Notes: generated by a model from the letters alone, not told the origin. 64,000 bases of DNA from Marinobacterium jannaschii DSM 6295 (GCF_000620085.1 NZ_JHVJ01000018.1:108766-172765), one strand, 5' to 3'. Positions 19,080 through 28,337 are shown, numbered from the stretch's first letter. Numbers and translations are program-made.

Positions 19080-19494
19080 GCTGAAAAAATGATCCCTCGC
19101 GCATCGCATTGACGAATACTGTTAGTGTAAACCGCACCGCGTATTGCTCCAGTACTTCGCTCAGATAACAGAACTGCAGTTGTGCCCGGCAGGCCCTTTC
19201 CAGTCGCATATGAAGCAGGGCGGCTTCGTCGTCATCCAGCCCCTGATCCGGCTGGTGAATCAGTTCCAGTAATTCCAGGGGTAACTGGCTGGCGATGGCC
19301 TGGTCGATCTGAAGTGCCACCTGATGAATCACCCGCCGTTCAGCGGCTTCGCTCAGATAGGGCAGGCTGATCTGTTCCGCCAGGCGCGCGGCGACCGCAC
19401 TGAGCTCATCCTGCTGCAGAAATCCTGCTGCTTGCCCGTTTTCCAGGCAGCGCTGTTTTATTTCAGCAAATTCAGTTTGGGACAGGTTGCTCAT
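19015..19494 (-). CDS. Hypothetical soluble helical protein
   Basis: 159 residues from ATG 19494 (MSNLSQTEFAEIKQ), chosen because AAGGA lies about 10 bases upstream; an in-frame upstream start at 19557 lacks support. It is acidic and helix-rich, with no signal peptide or membrane segment. Its 3' end overlaps the start region of the M48 peptidase gene by about 65 bases, suggesting translational coupling. No family is recognised. Confidence 0.6.
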   Translation of the reverse strand: MSNLSQTEFAEIKQRCLENGQAAGFLQQDELSAVAARLAEQISLPYLSEAAERRVIHQVALQIDQAIASQLPLELLELIHQPDQGLDDDEAALLHMRLERACRAQLQFCYLSEVLEQYAVRFTLTVFVNAMREGSFFQHAVQQTNTSFITPDFPFPALD

Positions 19495-19557
19495 GATCTT
19501 GAAAATATCCTTAAAATGCAGGTTTGGCAGGCTACCGGAGTCTCCGTAAAGCATCAA

Positions 19558-19911
19558 GCCTGCGCAGGCCTTCTGTTTGAAAACTGTGCAGATATTATAT
19601 TATGGCCGCTGTTGGCAGCGCCTGGCTTTGGGGTGTGATCCTGTATACCGCTTTTCCGATGTGCCCGGGGGCTTGCTTCATATCCGTCCATAGTGGCTAG
19701 CGCAGGCTGTCGCTGCAGAGGGCAACTCTGGCTGCTGCAGGGCGTTCAAGCGGCTTTTTTGCGGGTTCGATACCAGGCGGAGTAGGGTTGCCTGATGCCG
19801 GCGCCGAATCCAGCCGAACACAGGGTGCAACAAACGTATTTTAATGTAGTCTTTATTGTTAGAACGACACATAATGCGCACCCTGAGTCCAGAGGGTGAT
19901 GAGGCCTGAAA
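19558..19911. other. Intergenic region, no gene recognised
   Basis: This 354-base gap lies between divergent transcripts. A short minus-strand reading frame at 19678-19881 has no ribosome site or recognisable protein character. An AT-rich stretch near 19845-19880 (TAATGTAGTCTTTATTG) may be the promoter of the DUF2750 gene. Confidence 0.4.
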
Positions 19912-20292
19912 ATGAGTTACCGATTAGATGAAAAACAACGTGTATCAGTCAGCAGCCTGCCTGCGGATGAGCGCTATGAGCACTTCCTGCAAAAGATAAC
20001 AGGCTGGGAAGAACTGTGGGGTCTATCAGACCAGGATGGTTGTGTCATGCTGTCCACTGATGACGGTGAGGAATGTATCCCTGTATGGCCTCACCCGGAC
20101 TATGCCACTGAATGGGCAACAGATGAATGGGCCGAGTGCGAGCCATTTAAGATCGACCTGAAGGCCTGGCTGGAGCGCTGGCTGCCGGGAATGGCTGAGG
20201 ATGGATTCCTGGTCGCTGTGTTTCCTGCGGGTGATGGCGAAGGTGTTATCGTCGAGCCGGGCGAGCTGGAGCAGTCGATCCTGGAAGGCTGA
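19912..20292 (+). CDS. DUF2750 domain-containing protein
   Basis: 126 residues, with the domain covering nearly the whole protein. Family-like blocks are RYEHFLQKITGWEELWGLSDQDG, a central DDGEECIPVWPHPDYA, and the C-terminal LVAVFPAGDGEGVIVEPGEL. Small soluble DUF2750 proteins are common in proteobacteria and have no established function. The gene appears monocistronic. Confidence 0.8.
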   Translation: MSYRLDEKQRVSVSSLPADERYEHFLQKITGWEELWGLSDQDGCVMLSTDDGEECIPVWPHPDYATEWATDEWAECEPFKIDLKAWLERWLPGMAEDGFLVAVFPAGDGEGVIVEPGELEQSILEG

Positions 20293-20843
20293 TAGTCAGA
20301 ATGCAGCATCAGGTCCGTCAGTATCATTGATCTCTGTTTGATCGCCGACCGTAACGAGTCGAGGGGCGTCAGGCCCTTCCTGTCCGGTCGGCGGATTATT
20401 CTTCAAAAAAGTCCGATGTCCGCCAAAATTCTGGTTTGGCCGATACCGCTATTCGAAAAGCAACGGTGTTTGAAACGCAGCTTTCAGATACTGCCTGTCC
20501 GGCATGCTTCAGCTACTCGCGTTAATTAACCTTTCCTTTGGTGTGGCTACTGGCGTTTGTTCGCGAAATATTGAGTCAAATTGTGATTTTGATGATCAAT
20601 ATTGCCAGATTTGTTTGAAACTATAGTTTTTGGTACTTCTTGAACTGTGAACAAACACTATTATGTGTCTTTGTGGGTACAAGGTGAGTGTATCAATGGG
20701 GGTATAAGGTTATACCTTTCAACTGTATGGCTCATCGTGGCATGTCTTGATTTTTGCTGTCGCAGTTCGTAGGTGTTGTTTTACAGCTGCAGACATCGCG
20801 TTTGTGTTGGTCTGTGGAAACACGGCCGCTAGGGAGTGCGCTC
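20293..20843. other. AT-rich regulatory region upstream of LuxR solo
   Basis: 551 bases without a convincing gene. Compared with its flanks it is AT-rich from about 20520. It contains an inverted pair AATATTGA/TCAATATT (20567-20574 and 20596-20603), two near-identical direct repeats, GGGTACAAGGT at 20675-20685 and GGGTATAAGGT at 20700-20710, and the palindrome described at 20701-20716. Confidence 0.5.
20701..20716. promoter_or_regulatory. Palindrome upstream of the LuxR-type gene
   Basis: GGTATAAGGTTATACC has perfect 7-bp arms around GG. It overlaps one of two 11-base direct repeats. It lies about 130 bases before the LuxR start and is a candidate autoregulatory site; it does not match the classic lux box closely. 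Confidence 0.4.
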
Positions 20844-21632
20844 TTGGCGAGTGATCTCAATGATATTCATGGCGGGCAGGATTGCCCTCCGGAATACTCT
20901 GCTAACATCAATTCTGATCAATACGAGCTTAATCAGCTGATTGAAAAGCTATCGACCATGCTTGCTCAGGCGGGATTCGAGGGTTTTATTTATTCAGCGG
21001 TTATACGTGGTATCGGCATTGATTCAGCACTGTTTAAAATGAATCAAAAGGTTCAGGGAAAGGACTATTTAAGTTCTTTCCCTGGCAACTGTATACAACA
21101 ATATTATCAGCAGGTTGCAGCGGATGACCCGGCGTGGGATCTACTACGTCAGGCTGATATAGATCAGTCATACTTTGTCAATTACCCGAATATCGGGGCG
21201 AGCTCTAAAGTAGTGGATTTCTGGACCGCTCTGGGAATTCAGTCGCAGGTACACCTGCCACTCAAAGGCTGCCATGACAAGCATTGGTTTAACTGCTTCA
21301 GTCTTTATCACCGGCTGCCGGCAAATGAGTTTCCAGCTTGCTATGAAAAGCTTAAGCACTGGCTGGAACCGGAATTAAAACGCTTCCACTGTTTGCTTGG
21401 AGGTAGCTGCTTGGGGTCTATGAATCCCTATATTAATCATGAGGTTATCTCTGCTACCTGTCTGCAGATTATGCGTATGACCGCAGAGGGGATGGCCGTA
21501 AAGAGAATCGCGGATCTGCTGGCGCTGACTGAGGAGGGAGTCACCTATCATATTACCCGGGCAAAGAACCTGTTTAAGGCACGTAATAAAACCCAGTTAA
21601 TTGCTTTGATGTATGAGGTGGGGCTGTTGTAG
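20844..21632 (+). CDS. LuxR-family regulator with autoinducer-binding domain (LuxR solo)
   Basis: 262 residues starting at TTG 20844, chosen because AGGGAG lies 7 bases upstream. The N-terminal half resembles the autoinducer-binding domain: a DDPAWDLL segment matches the conserved Asp-Pro of the ligand pocket, followed by FWTALGIQSQVHLPLKG. The C-terminal HTH (about 200-262) keeps the GMAVKRIADLLALTEEGVTYHITRAK to NKTQLIALMYEVGL pattern. No luxI synthase lies nearby, so it is a solo that may sense foreign or non-AHL signals. Base composition is more AT-rich than its neighbours, which hints at acquisition. Confidence 0.8.
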   Translation: MASDLNDIHGGQDCPPEYSANINSDQYELNQLIEKLSTMLAQAGFEGFIYSAVIRGIGIDSALFKMNQKVQGKDYLSSFPGNCIQQYYQQVAADDPAWDLLRQADIDQSYFVNYPNIGASSKVVDFWTALGIQSQVHLPLKGCHDKHWFNCFSLYHRLPANEFPACYEKLKHWLEPELKRFHCLLGGSCLGSMNPYINHEVISATCLQIMRMTAEGMAVKRIADLLALTEEGVTYHITRAKNLFKARNKTQLIALMYEVGLL

Positions 21633-21706
21633 TTCTGAGTTTCTACTACTAACCAGGGTTACAGTGGTATTATCTTTGCTCAGCTGTTTTAGGTGCTTCG
21701 TGGATT

Positions 21707-22000
21707 TTAATCTTTTTGATTAAACAAAATTCGGGGCAGCTGAAGCATAGCTTTAAACAAACCGTTTGGTCGGCCCGATTCACAGTTTGTGACGACGGAA
21801 ACTTCTTCCTGATAATCCCTGACGCTATTCGCACTTCCTCCGCTGATGACCTCCCATGCGAAACCATGATGATGCAGATAGGCATGACACTGTTTGCACT
21901 TATAGAGCGTACTCAGATTTAGCTCGCTTATTTTCCTTAGCTGGGGGTGTTGTACTCCCCGGGTGATCAAGTCGGTGCAGTGCTGGCAGGTGCGGCTCAT
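21707..22000 (-). CDS. Small zinc-ribbon-like protein
   Basis: 97 residues starting at ATG 22000 with GGAGAGAG just upstream. Two Cys pairs are present: CQHC near the N-terminus and CKQC around residue 35, followed by HAYLHHHGFAWEV, so a zinc-binding fold is likely. The C-terminal half is less structured. I do not recognise a named family. It converges with the LuxR gene. Confidence 0.55.
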   Translation of the reverse strand: MSRTCQHCTDLITRGVQHPQLRKISELNLSTLYKCKQCHAYLHHHGFAWEVISGGSANSVRDYQEEVSVVTNCESGRPNGLFKAMLQLPRILFNQKD

Positions 22001-22408
22001 CTTCTCTCTCCACTATTCCATATGTCGTTTGCTCGAAAAGGCACCTGAAAGGTCGCACCCTGAGCCGGTGTGTCTGGTCATGCTGCTTGCATGAATAAAA
22101 GTTAGCACAGCGCCAGCGGCTTGCTGCTAAGAAAAACTCCTAATTTGATGCCCTTTGGCCCCGGGTGTTGTGCTGACGTTCGTAACGGTTCATCGATACT
22201 GTACGGGCTGATTTGAAGCGCCCTGATGAGTGGTTGCGGAAGCAGGGATAACGGTTTCAGTCAGGCCTGAGCGGCTTGTTTAGCGCTTCTCCAGGTTCTC
22301 TCACAGACGATGGCATGGTATAGATATCGGATGAGAAGCGACGCTGAAGGGGACGATAAGGGTCTTCCGGTTGTCTGCAGGAATCTGACTTTTAAAGGAG
22401 ACTGACGG
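22001..22408. other. Intergenic region, no gene recognised
   Basis: This 408-base gap lies between divergent genes. No ORF with a ribosome site and plausible composition is seen, and no strong terminator. It probably carries the promoters of the zinc-ribbon-like gene and of the Spo0M-LOG pair. Confidence 0.35.
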
Positions 22409-23149
22409 GTGTTTAAGAAAATTCTGGCCTCAGTGGGTATTGGTGCAGCCAAGGTAGATACACAGTTGGAATCAGAGCAGCTGATGCCCGGGGAAAGCTT
22501 CCAGGCACAGATCCTTATTCAGGGTGGGGATGTGGAGCAGGATATCTCCGGTATGACACTGGCGCTGATGACTCAGGCGGAGGTCGAGACTGATGATGGC
22601 GAACATCATGAGAATATTGTGCTGCAGAGCTGGAAGATCAGCGAATCCTTCACGCTGCAGCCGGGCGAAGAGAAAGTGATTCCGTTTAATGGGGTTATTC
22701 ATCCGGAAACACCGCTGACTCAGCTGCAATGCGGCTATAACAAGAGTCGGGTCTGGCTGAAAACCGGGCTGGAAATCGATCTGGCACTGGATGCCGGAGA
22801 CAAGGACTTTATTGCCGTACTGCCGACGCCGGCGATGGCGCGCTTTCTTCAGGCGATGGACCAGTGTGGTTACAGCATGGCCTCTGCCGATGTGGAGAAA
22901 GGCTATCTTAATGGTGATGGCTTCCGGTCTACCACGGGGTGCTATCAGGAGCTGGAGTTCCGTCCATCCGGCCTGGCCCGTTTTGCGATAAAAGAGGTGG
23001 AGGTATCTTTTGTACCGGGGGCGGGTGTTACCCATGCACTGATTGAAGTGGACCGTACCTTCCGTGGCGATGGCTATCTTTCCCTGACCTGGCCAGATGA
23101 TGCTTCTGTGGAACAGCTGGAGCGGCAGATTGCCGGTTGCCTGAACTGA
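22409..23149 (+). CDS. Spo0M-like (sporulation-control / arrestin-fold) family protein
   Basis: 246 residues starting at GTG 22409 with AAGGAG upstream. The N-terminus MFKKILASVGIGAAKVDTQL and the following PGESFQAQILIQGGDVEQDI block match the Spo0M family, whose fold is arrestin-like. In non-sporulating bacteria its role is unclear. The stop codon overlaps the start of the LOG gene (TGATG), so the two are translationally coupled. No signal peptide. Confidence 0.85.
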   Translation: MFKKILASVGIGAAKVDTQLESEQLMPGESFQAQILIQGGDVEQDISGMTLALMTQAEVETDDGEHHENIVLQSWKISESFTLQPGEEKVIPFNGVIHPETPLTQLQCGYNKSRVWLKTGLEIDLALDAGDKDFIAVLPTPAMARFLQAMDQCGYSMASADVEKGYLNGDGFRSTTGCYQELEFRPSGLARFAIKEVEVSFVPGAGVTHALIEVDRTFRGDGYLSLTWPDDASVEQLERQIAGCLN

Positions 23150-23715
23150 TGCAGAGCATAGCCGTTTATTGCGGGGCGCGGGCGGGTACCCGCGGTGCCC
23201 TGTTCCATGACGCTGCCCGGGCACTCGCTGACTGCTTTGCCAGGGCCGGTCTTGGGCTGGTGTATGGCGGTTCGGATAACGGGGTGATGGGCACCCTGGC
23301 AAATGCTGCGCTGGATGCCGGTTGCCATGTCACCGGCGTGATGCCACGGGATACCGGCCTGAAGGAGCAGGCCCATGAAGGGCTGTCTGAACTGGTCTGG
23401 GTGGGGTCGATGACTGAGCGCAAGCAGGAGATGATGCGACTGGCGGATGGCTTTATCGCGCTGCCGGGTGGTGTTGGTACGCTTGAAGAGCTGTTTGAGG
23501 CCTGGAGTTGTGCCCAGCTGGATATGCACCGCAAGCCCTGCGCGTTGTTGAATGTGGATGGCTACTTTGATGGCTTGCTGGCCTTTATCTCCGGAGCGCG
23601 CGCGAGTGGCATGATCGCTCCGGCTTATGCGGATATGCTGATCGTAGAATCTGATCCGGATATGCTGCTGACCCGGATGACGGCCTATCAGCCGCCTCAG
23701 TCCCGCTGGCGTTAA
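23149..23715 (+). CDS. LOG family protein (nucleoside 5'-monophosphate phosphoribohydrolase-like)
   Basis: 188 residues. The start at ATG 23149 overlaps the Spo0M stop. The signature PGGVGTLEELFEAW (motif PGGxGTxxE) and the glycine-rich GLVYGGSDNGVMG segment identify the TIGR00730/LOG family. Characterised members cleave AMP or cytokinin riboside monophosphates to base plus ribose 5-phosphate. The substrate here is unproven. It forms a two-gene unit with the Spo0M-like gene. Confidence 0.9.
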   Translation: MQSIAVYCGARAGTRGALFHDAARALADCFARAGLGLVYGGSDNGVMGTLANAALDAGCHVTGVMPRDTGLKEQAHEGLSELVWVGSMTERKQEMMRLADGFIALPGGVGTLEELFEAWSCAQLDMHRKPCALLNVDGYFDGLLAFISGARASGMIAPAYADMLIVESDPDMLLTRMTAYQPPQSRWR

Positions 23716-23819
23716 GATCGCTGCGGTGATCTGGGATCAGGGAATATATCGAATAGGTGTATTCCCTTATTTTTGTTTTCCCTTTAGTCTGCGTTAAAAC
23801 AAAAATAACGGAGACTGCT

Positions 23820-24602
23820 ATGTCAGACCTGCTGCTGCGCCATGACCTTGAGGGTGTTGCCACCCTCACCCTGAACCGTCCCGCTGCTTATAATGCACTG
23901 TCCCTGGAATTGATACAGGCCCTGTCGGCCGAACTGGACGCTATTGCTACAGACCGCTCTGTGCGCGTGGTGGTCGTTCGTGGTGCCGGCAAGGGCTTTA
24001 GCGCCGGTCATGACCTGCGCCAGATGCATCAGTCGCAGGATGCGGCTTTCTGCCGTCAGACATTTACCCGTTGTTCGCAGATGATGCAGCAGATCGTAAA
24101 CCTGCCACAGCCAGTGATCGCTCAGGTACATGGCGTTGCTACGGCTGCAGGATGTCAGCTGGTCGCCAGCTGTGACCTTGCGGTGGCCAGCGACGAGAGC
24201 CGCTTTGCGACGCCGGGGGTGAATATCGGTCTGTTTTGCTCCACGCCGATGGTCGCGCTGAGTCGCACCGTTGTGCCTAAACATGCGATGGAAATGTTGC
24301 TGCTGGGAGATCTGGTTGATGCGCAGCGGGCTGCGGAGATCGGACTGGTGAACTGGGTAGTGGCATCCGATGAGCTGGAAAGCTATACCGGCCGCCTGGC
24401 TGAGAAGGTCGCCTCAAAATCTCGTCAGACACTGACGCTGGGGAAGGCTGCCTTTTATCGTCAGCTCAATCAGCCGCTGCCTGAGGCATATGACCAGTGT
24501 TCCGCATTGATGAGCCACAATATGCAGTTATCAGATGCCTGTGAAGGTATCGATGCCTTCCTGCAGAAGCGGGCACCCCGATGGAGCCACGGTGAGGAGT
24601 GA
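23820..24602 (+). CDS. Crotonase-family protein (ECHDC3-like), catalytic Glu residues absent
   Basis: 260 residues from ATG 23820 (GGAG 8 bases upstream). The crotonase fold blocks are present: LNRPAAYNALS, the oxyanion-hole GKGFSAGHDLRQM and HGVATAAGCQLVASCDLAVAS. The two glutamates used by enoyl-CoA hydratase (in GCEL and PE) are Gln and Gly here (GCQL, TPGVNIG), as in ECHDC3-type members, so ordinary hydratase activity is doubtful. It stands between LOG and a sigma54 activator; its substrate is unknown. Confidence 0.85.
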   Translation: MSDLLLRHDLEGVATLTLNRPAAYNALSLELIQALSAELDAIATDRSVRVVVVRGAGKGFSAGHDLRQMHQSQDAAFCRQTFTRCSQMMQQIVNLPQPVIAQVHGVATAAGCQLVASCDLAVASDESRFATPGVNIGLFCSTPMVALSRTVVPKHAMEMLLLGDLVDAQRAAEIGLVNWVVASDELESYTGRLAEKVASKSRQTLTLGKAAFYRQLNQPLPEAYDQCSALMSHNMQLSDACEGIDAFLQKRAPRWSHGEE

Positions 24603-24706
24603 TGTCAGGGCGATGAAGATATGAGTCACTGAGTGATTCGATAAGTGACAAAATACTGCGCTGGCTGGATAATCCACTGACATTTCTGGCATACGGAGTT
24701 GTCACA

Positions 24707-26026
24707 ATGAACCAGTCTGCGCAGCCTCTGACAGATCTGGCCGCGATGCTCGAAGCCTTTCAGGAGCCCGCGGCCTTTATTGCCCCTGATTATAAGATTC
24801 TTTCCACCAACCGTGCCTACCTGAAACACTACGGCGGTAGCCGCCCCCTGACTGATCGTCACTGCTATGAGGTTTCTCACGGCTACAACGTTCCCTGTGA
24901 CCAGGCTGGTGAATCCTGCCCATTGAAGCGGTGTCAGAACAGTGGCAACCGACAGCGGGTGTTGCATCTGCATGATACCTGCCATGGCAAGGAGCATGTG
25001 GATGTAGAGATGATTCCGATCCGGGATGAAAGTGGCGAGGTGGGCTTCTATCTGGAGATCATGCATCTGGTGAAGGCGGCGACGGCGCAGGCCGGCGATG
25101 GCGCTATGGTCGGGCAGTCGCCTGTCTTCAATCAGATGCTGGGACTGATTCAGCGAGCAGCACCCAGTGAAATCTCAGTACTGCTACTGGGGGAGTCCGG
25201 CACTGGCAAAGAGCTGGTGGCGCGGGCGATCCATGATGGCAGTGTCCGGGCTGGCCGTCCTTTTGTCACGGTTGAGTGCTCAGGCCTGAGTGAAAACCTG
25301 TTTGAAAGCGAACTGTTCGGCCATGAGCGGGGTGCCTTTACCGGGGCTATAAACCGCAAACCGGGGCTGGTGGCGGCTGCTCGTGGCGGCACGCTGTTCC
25401 TTGATGAGATTGGTGAGATTCCGCTGCCGCTGCAGGTAAAACTGCTGCGCCTGATCGAAACCGGAACCTACCGCACCGTTGGAGGGGTCGAGCTTCAGCA
25501 CGCCGATTTCCGCCTGGTTTGCGCCACTCACCGTAATCTGAAGCAGATGGTGGAGCAGGGCCGTTTTCGTCAGGATCTTTTTTATCGAATCAGTGCCTTC
25601 CCGATCATCCTGCCGGGACTGGCCGAACGCAAAGGTGATCTGCCTCTGCTGGCAGATGTGCTGTTAAAACGTATTCCCGGTGGCGATCGGGTTCAGCTCA
25701 GCCATCGCGCCCTGCATGCCCTGAGCCGCTACAGCTTTCCCGGCAATATCCGTGAGTTGCGCAATATCCTGGAGCGGGGTGTTCTGCTGGCGGACCACGC
25801 CGTAATCGATCTCGATCAATTGCCGGCAGAGTGTCTGGACGCTGCAGACAGCGTGCCAGCCAGCACGACAGAAACGTTTCCCTTTGATGAAGTTATACCG
25901 TTGGCCGATATGGAGCAGCAGTACCTGCGACGGATCAATCAGAGCTTTGGCGGTGAAAAGCGCGAGCTGGCGTCTCTGCTGGGAATCAGCGAACGTACGC
26001 TTTACCGCAAACTAAAGGCGCTATGA
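24707..26026 (+). CDS. Sigma54-dependent transcriptional activator with Cys-rich PAS domain
   Basis: 439 residues. The N-terminal PAS domain (about 12-122) carries Cys53, Cys64, Cys71 and Cys76, a possible metal or redox site. The AAA+ domain has Walker A GESGTGKE (162-169), the sigma54-contact loop GAFTGA (209-214) and Walker [11 protein letters not shown] Fis-type HTH ends the protein ([19 protein letters not shown]). It lies directly upstream of soxX on the same strand and probably controls the sox genes in response to redox or sulfur signals (inference). No clear -24/-12 element was found before soxX. Confidence 0.9.
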   Translation: MNQSAQPLTDLAAMLEAFQEPAAFIAPDYKILSTNRAYLKHYGGSRPLTDRHCYEVSHGYNVPCDQAGESCPLKRCQNSGNRQRVLHLHDTCHGKEHVDVEMIPIRDESGEVGFYLEIMHLVKAATAQAGDGAMVGQSPVFNQMLGLIQRAAPSEISVLLLGESGTGKELVARAIHDGSVRAGRPFVTVECSGLSENLFESELFGHERGAFTGAINRKPGLVAAARGGTLFLDEIGEIPLPLQVKLLRLIETGTYRTVGGVELQHADFRLVCATHRNLKQMVEQGRFRQDLFYRISAFPIILPGLAERKGDLPLLADVLLKRIPGGDRVQLSHRALHALSRYSFPGNIRELRNILERGVLLADHAVIDLDQLPAECLDAADSVPASTTETFPFDEVIPLADMEQQYLRRINQSFGGEKRELASLLGISERTLYRKLKAL

Positions 26027-26168
26027 GCCAATCGGCAGTCGGGAGTTTGCTTCATAGTATGTTGCAGAAAATTCAATTAAAGAGCTGTAAGTTATAACTA
26101 CACCTGTTTTTATATTTTTTGTAATATAAGCCGAAAATTACGCCCCCCAGGGATCTGGAGAAACGACA

Positions 26169-26531
26169 ATGCGTAAGCTGGTTACTGCGGCAGCATCCGC
26201 CGCGTTTATTTTTACCACATTTGCGATGCCCGCTCAGGCGGACAACCACTCAGCCCAGATCGCCGAAGGCAAGTCGATCTATCTGAGCAAGAAGCGTGGT
26301 AACTGCATCTCCTGTCACCAGATCAGTGATCCGGATGCCAATCAGGCTGGTAATCAGGGGCCGCCTATCGTCGCGATGAAACAACGCTTTCCTGACAAAC
26401 GGACCTTGCGTGCCCAGATCTGGGATGCAACCCGTAATAACCCCCTGACTATCATGCCGCCACTGGGTAAGCACTGGATCCTCTCAGAAGAGGAGATTGA
26501 TGCGGTGGTTGAGTATGTCTATCAGTTCTAA
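26169..26531 (+). CDS. soxX: Sulfur-oxidation cytochrome c SoxX
   Basis: 120 residues with a signal peptide (cleavage near AQADN). It has a single c-heme site, Cys46-Ile-Ser-Cys-His50, and a probable Met96 axial ligand in TIMPPLG. SoxX pairs with SoxA to attach thiosulfate to SoxY in the periplasm. GGAG precedes the ATG. It is first in soxX-soxY-soxZ-soxA-soxK, followed by soxB. Confidence 0.95.
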   Translation: MRKLVTAAASAAFIFTTFAMPAQADNHSAQIAEGKSIYLSKKRGNCISCHQISDPDANQAGNQGPPIVAMKQRFPDKRTLRAQIWDATRNNPLTIMPPLGKHWILSEEEIDAVVEYVYQF

Positions 26532-26576
26532 CCCGGCCGGCGCTTAGTTGTTCCGGAAAAATAAAGGAGATAACGG

Positions 26577-27038
26577 ATGAGTATAAATCGTCGAAGCCTG
26601 CTGAAAGCGATTGCTGCAGGTGGTGCACTGGCCGGGTGCGGAGTTCTGATGCCACGTCTGGCACTGGCCGCCTGGGCGGAGAAGGCTTTTACAGCTGAAG
26701 AGCAGACTGTAGCGATGCAGGAACTGTACGGCAGTGCTGAGCATGAGCACACCACGGAAGTGATTCTGAAAGCGCCGGATATTGCCGAAAACGGTGCAGT
26801 TGTGCCGGTGACGGTCAGCACCGGGCTGGAAAACGTTGAAACCATCAGCATCTTTGTGGAAAACAACCCGACGCCTCTGGCGGCTGAGTTTGTGCTGCCT
26901 GCCGGCACCCAGGCCAAAGTCTCTACCCGTATCCGCATGGGGCAGACCTCTAAAGTGACCACTGTTGTGAAGGCGGGCGGCAAGCTGTACAGCGCCGCAA
27001 AAGAAGTCAAAGTTACCATTGGCGGCTGCGGCGGCTAA
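26577..27038 (+). CDS. soxY: Thiosulfate-carrier protein SoxY
   Basis: 153 residues. The twin-arginine-like leader NRRSLLKAIAAGG suggests Tat export together with SoxZ. The C-terminus ends IGGCGG, the swinging arm whose Cys151 carries the sulfur substrate during oxidation. The gene overlaps nothing and is 21 bases from soxZ. Confidence 0.96.
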   Translation: MSINRRSLLKAIAAGGALAGCGVLMPRLALAAWAEKAFTAEEQTVAMQELYGSAEHEHTTEVILKAPDIAENGAVVPVTVSTGLENVETISIFVENNPTPLAAEFVLPAGTQAKVSTRIRMGQTSKVTTVVKAGGKLYSAAKEVKVTIGGCGG

Positions 27039-27059
27039 CTGAGTCAGGAGGATAGAGAG

Positions 27060-27377
27060 ATGGCAAAAGGTATTCTGCGCGTTAAGGCAAAGACCGCTGG
27101 CGATCTGACCAGTGTAAAGATGCTGGCGAAGCATGCGATGGAAACGGGTCTGCGTAAAGACAAGAAAACCGGCGACAAGATTCCGGCTAAATACCTGCAG
27201 GAGATTCAGGTCAGTCATGCGGGCAAAGTGGTATTCCAGGCAAACCTGGGTACCGCGATCTCCAAGAATCCGTACTTCTCCTTCAGCTTCGCAGGTGGAG
27301 CCAAAGGTGAGGAGCTACAGCTCAGCTGGAAAGAAAACACCGGCAACAGCGCGACTGAAACAGCGAAAATCAAGTAA
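27060..27377 (+). CDS. soxZ: Thiosulfate-oxidation carrier complex protein SoxZ
   Basis: 105 residues without a signal peptide, consistent with co-export with SoxY. Family features are the start ILRVKAKTAGDLTSVKMLAKHAMETG and the central PAKYLQEIQVSHAGKVVFQANLGTAISKNPYFSF region. It forms the SoxYZ heterodimer that carries sulfur intermediates. AGGAGG lies upstream of ATG 27060. Confidence 0.96.
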   Translation: MAKGILRVKAKTAGDLTSVKMLAKHAMETGLRKDKKTGDKIPAKYLQEIQVSHAGKVVFQANLGTAISKNPYFSFSFAGGAKGEELQLSWKENTGNSATETAKIK

Positions 27378-27463
27378 ACAGTCCGGGGCTTCGGGGCAGC
27401 GTGTGGCAATAGTGCACATCTGAGCTGCCTGTCGGGGCGACGGTCAGGTCTTGGGAAAGGACG

Positions 27464-28327
27464 ATGAAAATAAAAACCGGACTGATGCTGGGGGCAGCAT
27501 TGCTGACTGCCGGCATAGTGCAGGCAGCTGACAGCGGTTTCGACCTCGAAACGGTCAACCCTGAAGCCGATCGCAAGGCGTTGCAGGCGTACTTTAAAGA
27601 GCGCTTTCCAAAGGCGGAGATCGAGGACTACGTCAACGGTATCTATGCCGTGGACGCCCCTTCGCGCGAGCAGTGGGAAGCACTGGAAGAGTTTCCGCCA
27701 TACGAGTTTGATATTGAAGAGGGCGAACGCCTGTTCAATACCCCCTTTGCCAACGGTAAGGGCTATGCCGACTGTTTTGAAAACGGTGGTATCGGTATTC
27801 GCCACAATTATCCTTACTGGAACAAAGAACAGGGTACGGTGAAGACGCTGGAGATGGAGATCAACGAGTGCCGTGAGAACAACGGTGAAAAGCCGTTGCG
27901 CTGGAGTAAGGGAGATATCTCCCGTATCTCTGCCTACATGGCGTGGACCTCCCGCGATATGCCGATCAATATCCAGGTTCCGAAGGATGATCCTCGTGCC
28001 CTGGCAGCCTATCTTGATGGCAAAAAATTCTACTACACCAAGCGCGGCCAGCTGAACCTGTCCTGTGCTAACTGCCACCTGCAGGGCTCAAATATCCGCG
28101 TGCGTGCCGATATTCCGGGACCGATGCTGGGGCAGACCACTCACTGGCCGGTATTCCGCTCCAAGTGGGGTGAGATGGGTACGCTGCATCGTCGCTATAA
28201 GGGCTGTCACCGCGACTCCCGTTCCCGTCCGGATCAGCCGCAGTCCGAGACATTCCGTAACCTGGAGTATTTCCAGAGCTACATGAACAACGGACTGGTA
28301 TCTAACGGTCCGGGATCACGTAAGTAA
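27464..28327 (+). CDS. soxA: Sulfur-oxidation cytochrome c SoxA, mono-heme type
   Basis: 287 residues with a signal peptide ending near VQAADS. There is one c-heme site, Cys201-Ala-Asn-Cys-His205, and the catalytic Cys248 in RYKGCHRDSRSRPDQPQSE, which matches the usual RxxGC active-site block. The N-terminal heme of diheme SoxA is missing; Cys104 and Cys136 probably form the disulfide found in mono-heme proteins. With SoxX it couples thiosulfate to SoxY Cys. Confidence 0.95.
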   Translation: MKIKTGLMLGAALLTAGIVQAADSGFDLETVNPEADRKALQAYFKERFPKAEIEDYVNGIYAVDAPSREQWEALEEFPPYEFDIEEGERLFNTPFANGKGYADCFENGGIGIRHNYPYWNKEQGTVKTLEMEINECRENNGEKPLRWSKGDISRISAYMAWTSRDMPINIQVPKDDPRALAAYLDGKKFYYTKRGQLNLSCANCHLQGSNIRVRADIPGPMLGQTTHWPVFRSKWGEMGTLHRRYKGCHRDSRSRPDQPQSETFRNLEYFQSYMNNGLVSNGPGSRK

Positions 28328-28337
28328 GGGGCCGCAG

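Noticed and set aside
19678..19881. Minus-strand frame before the DUF2750 gene
   Set aside because: No ribosome site and no protein-like features.
26027..26168. Sigma54 -24/-12 promoter before soxX
   Set aside because: No GG-N10-GC element with the right flanks; TTGCA near 26062 has no matching TGGC.
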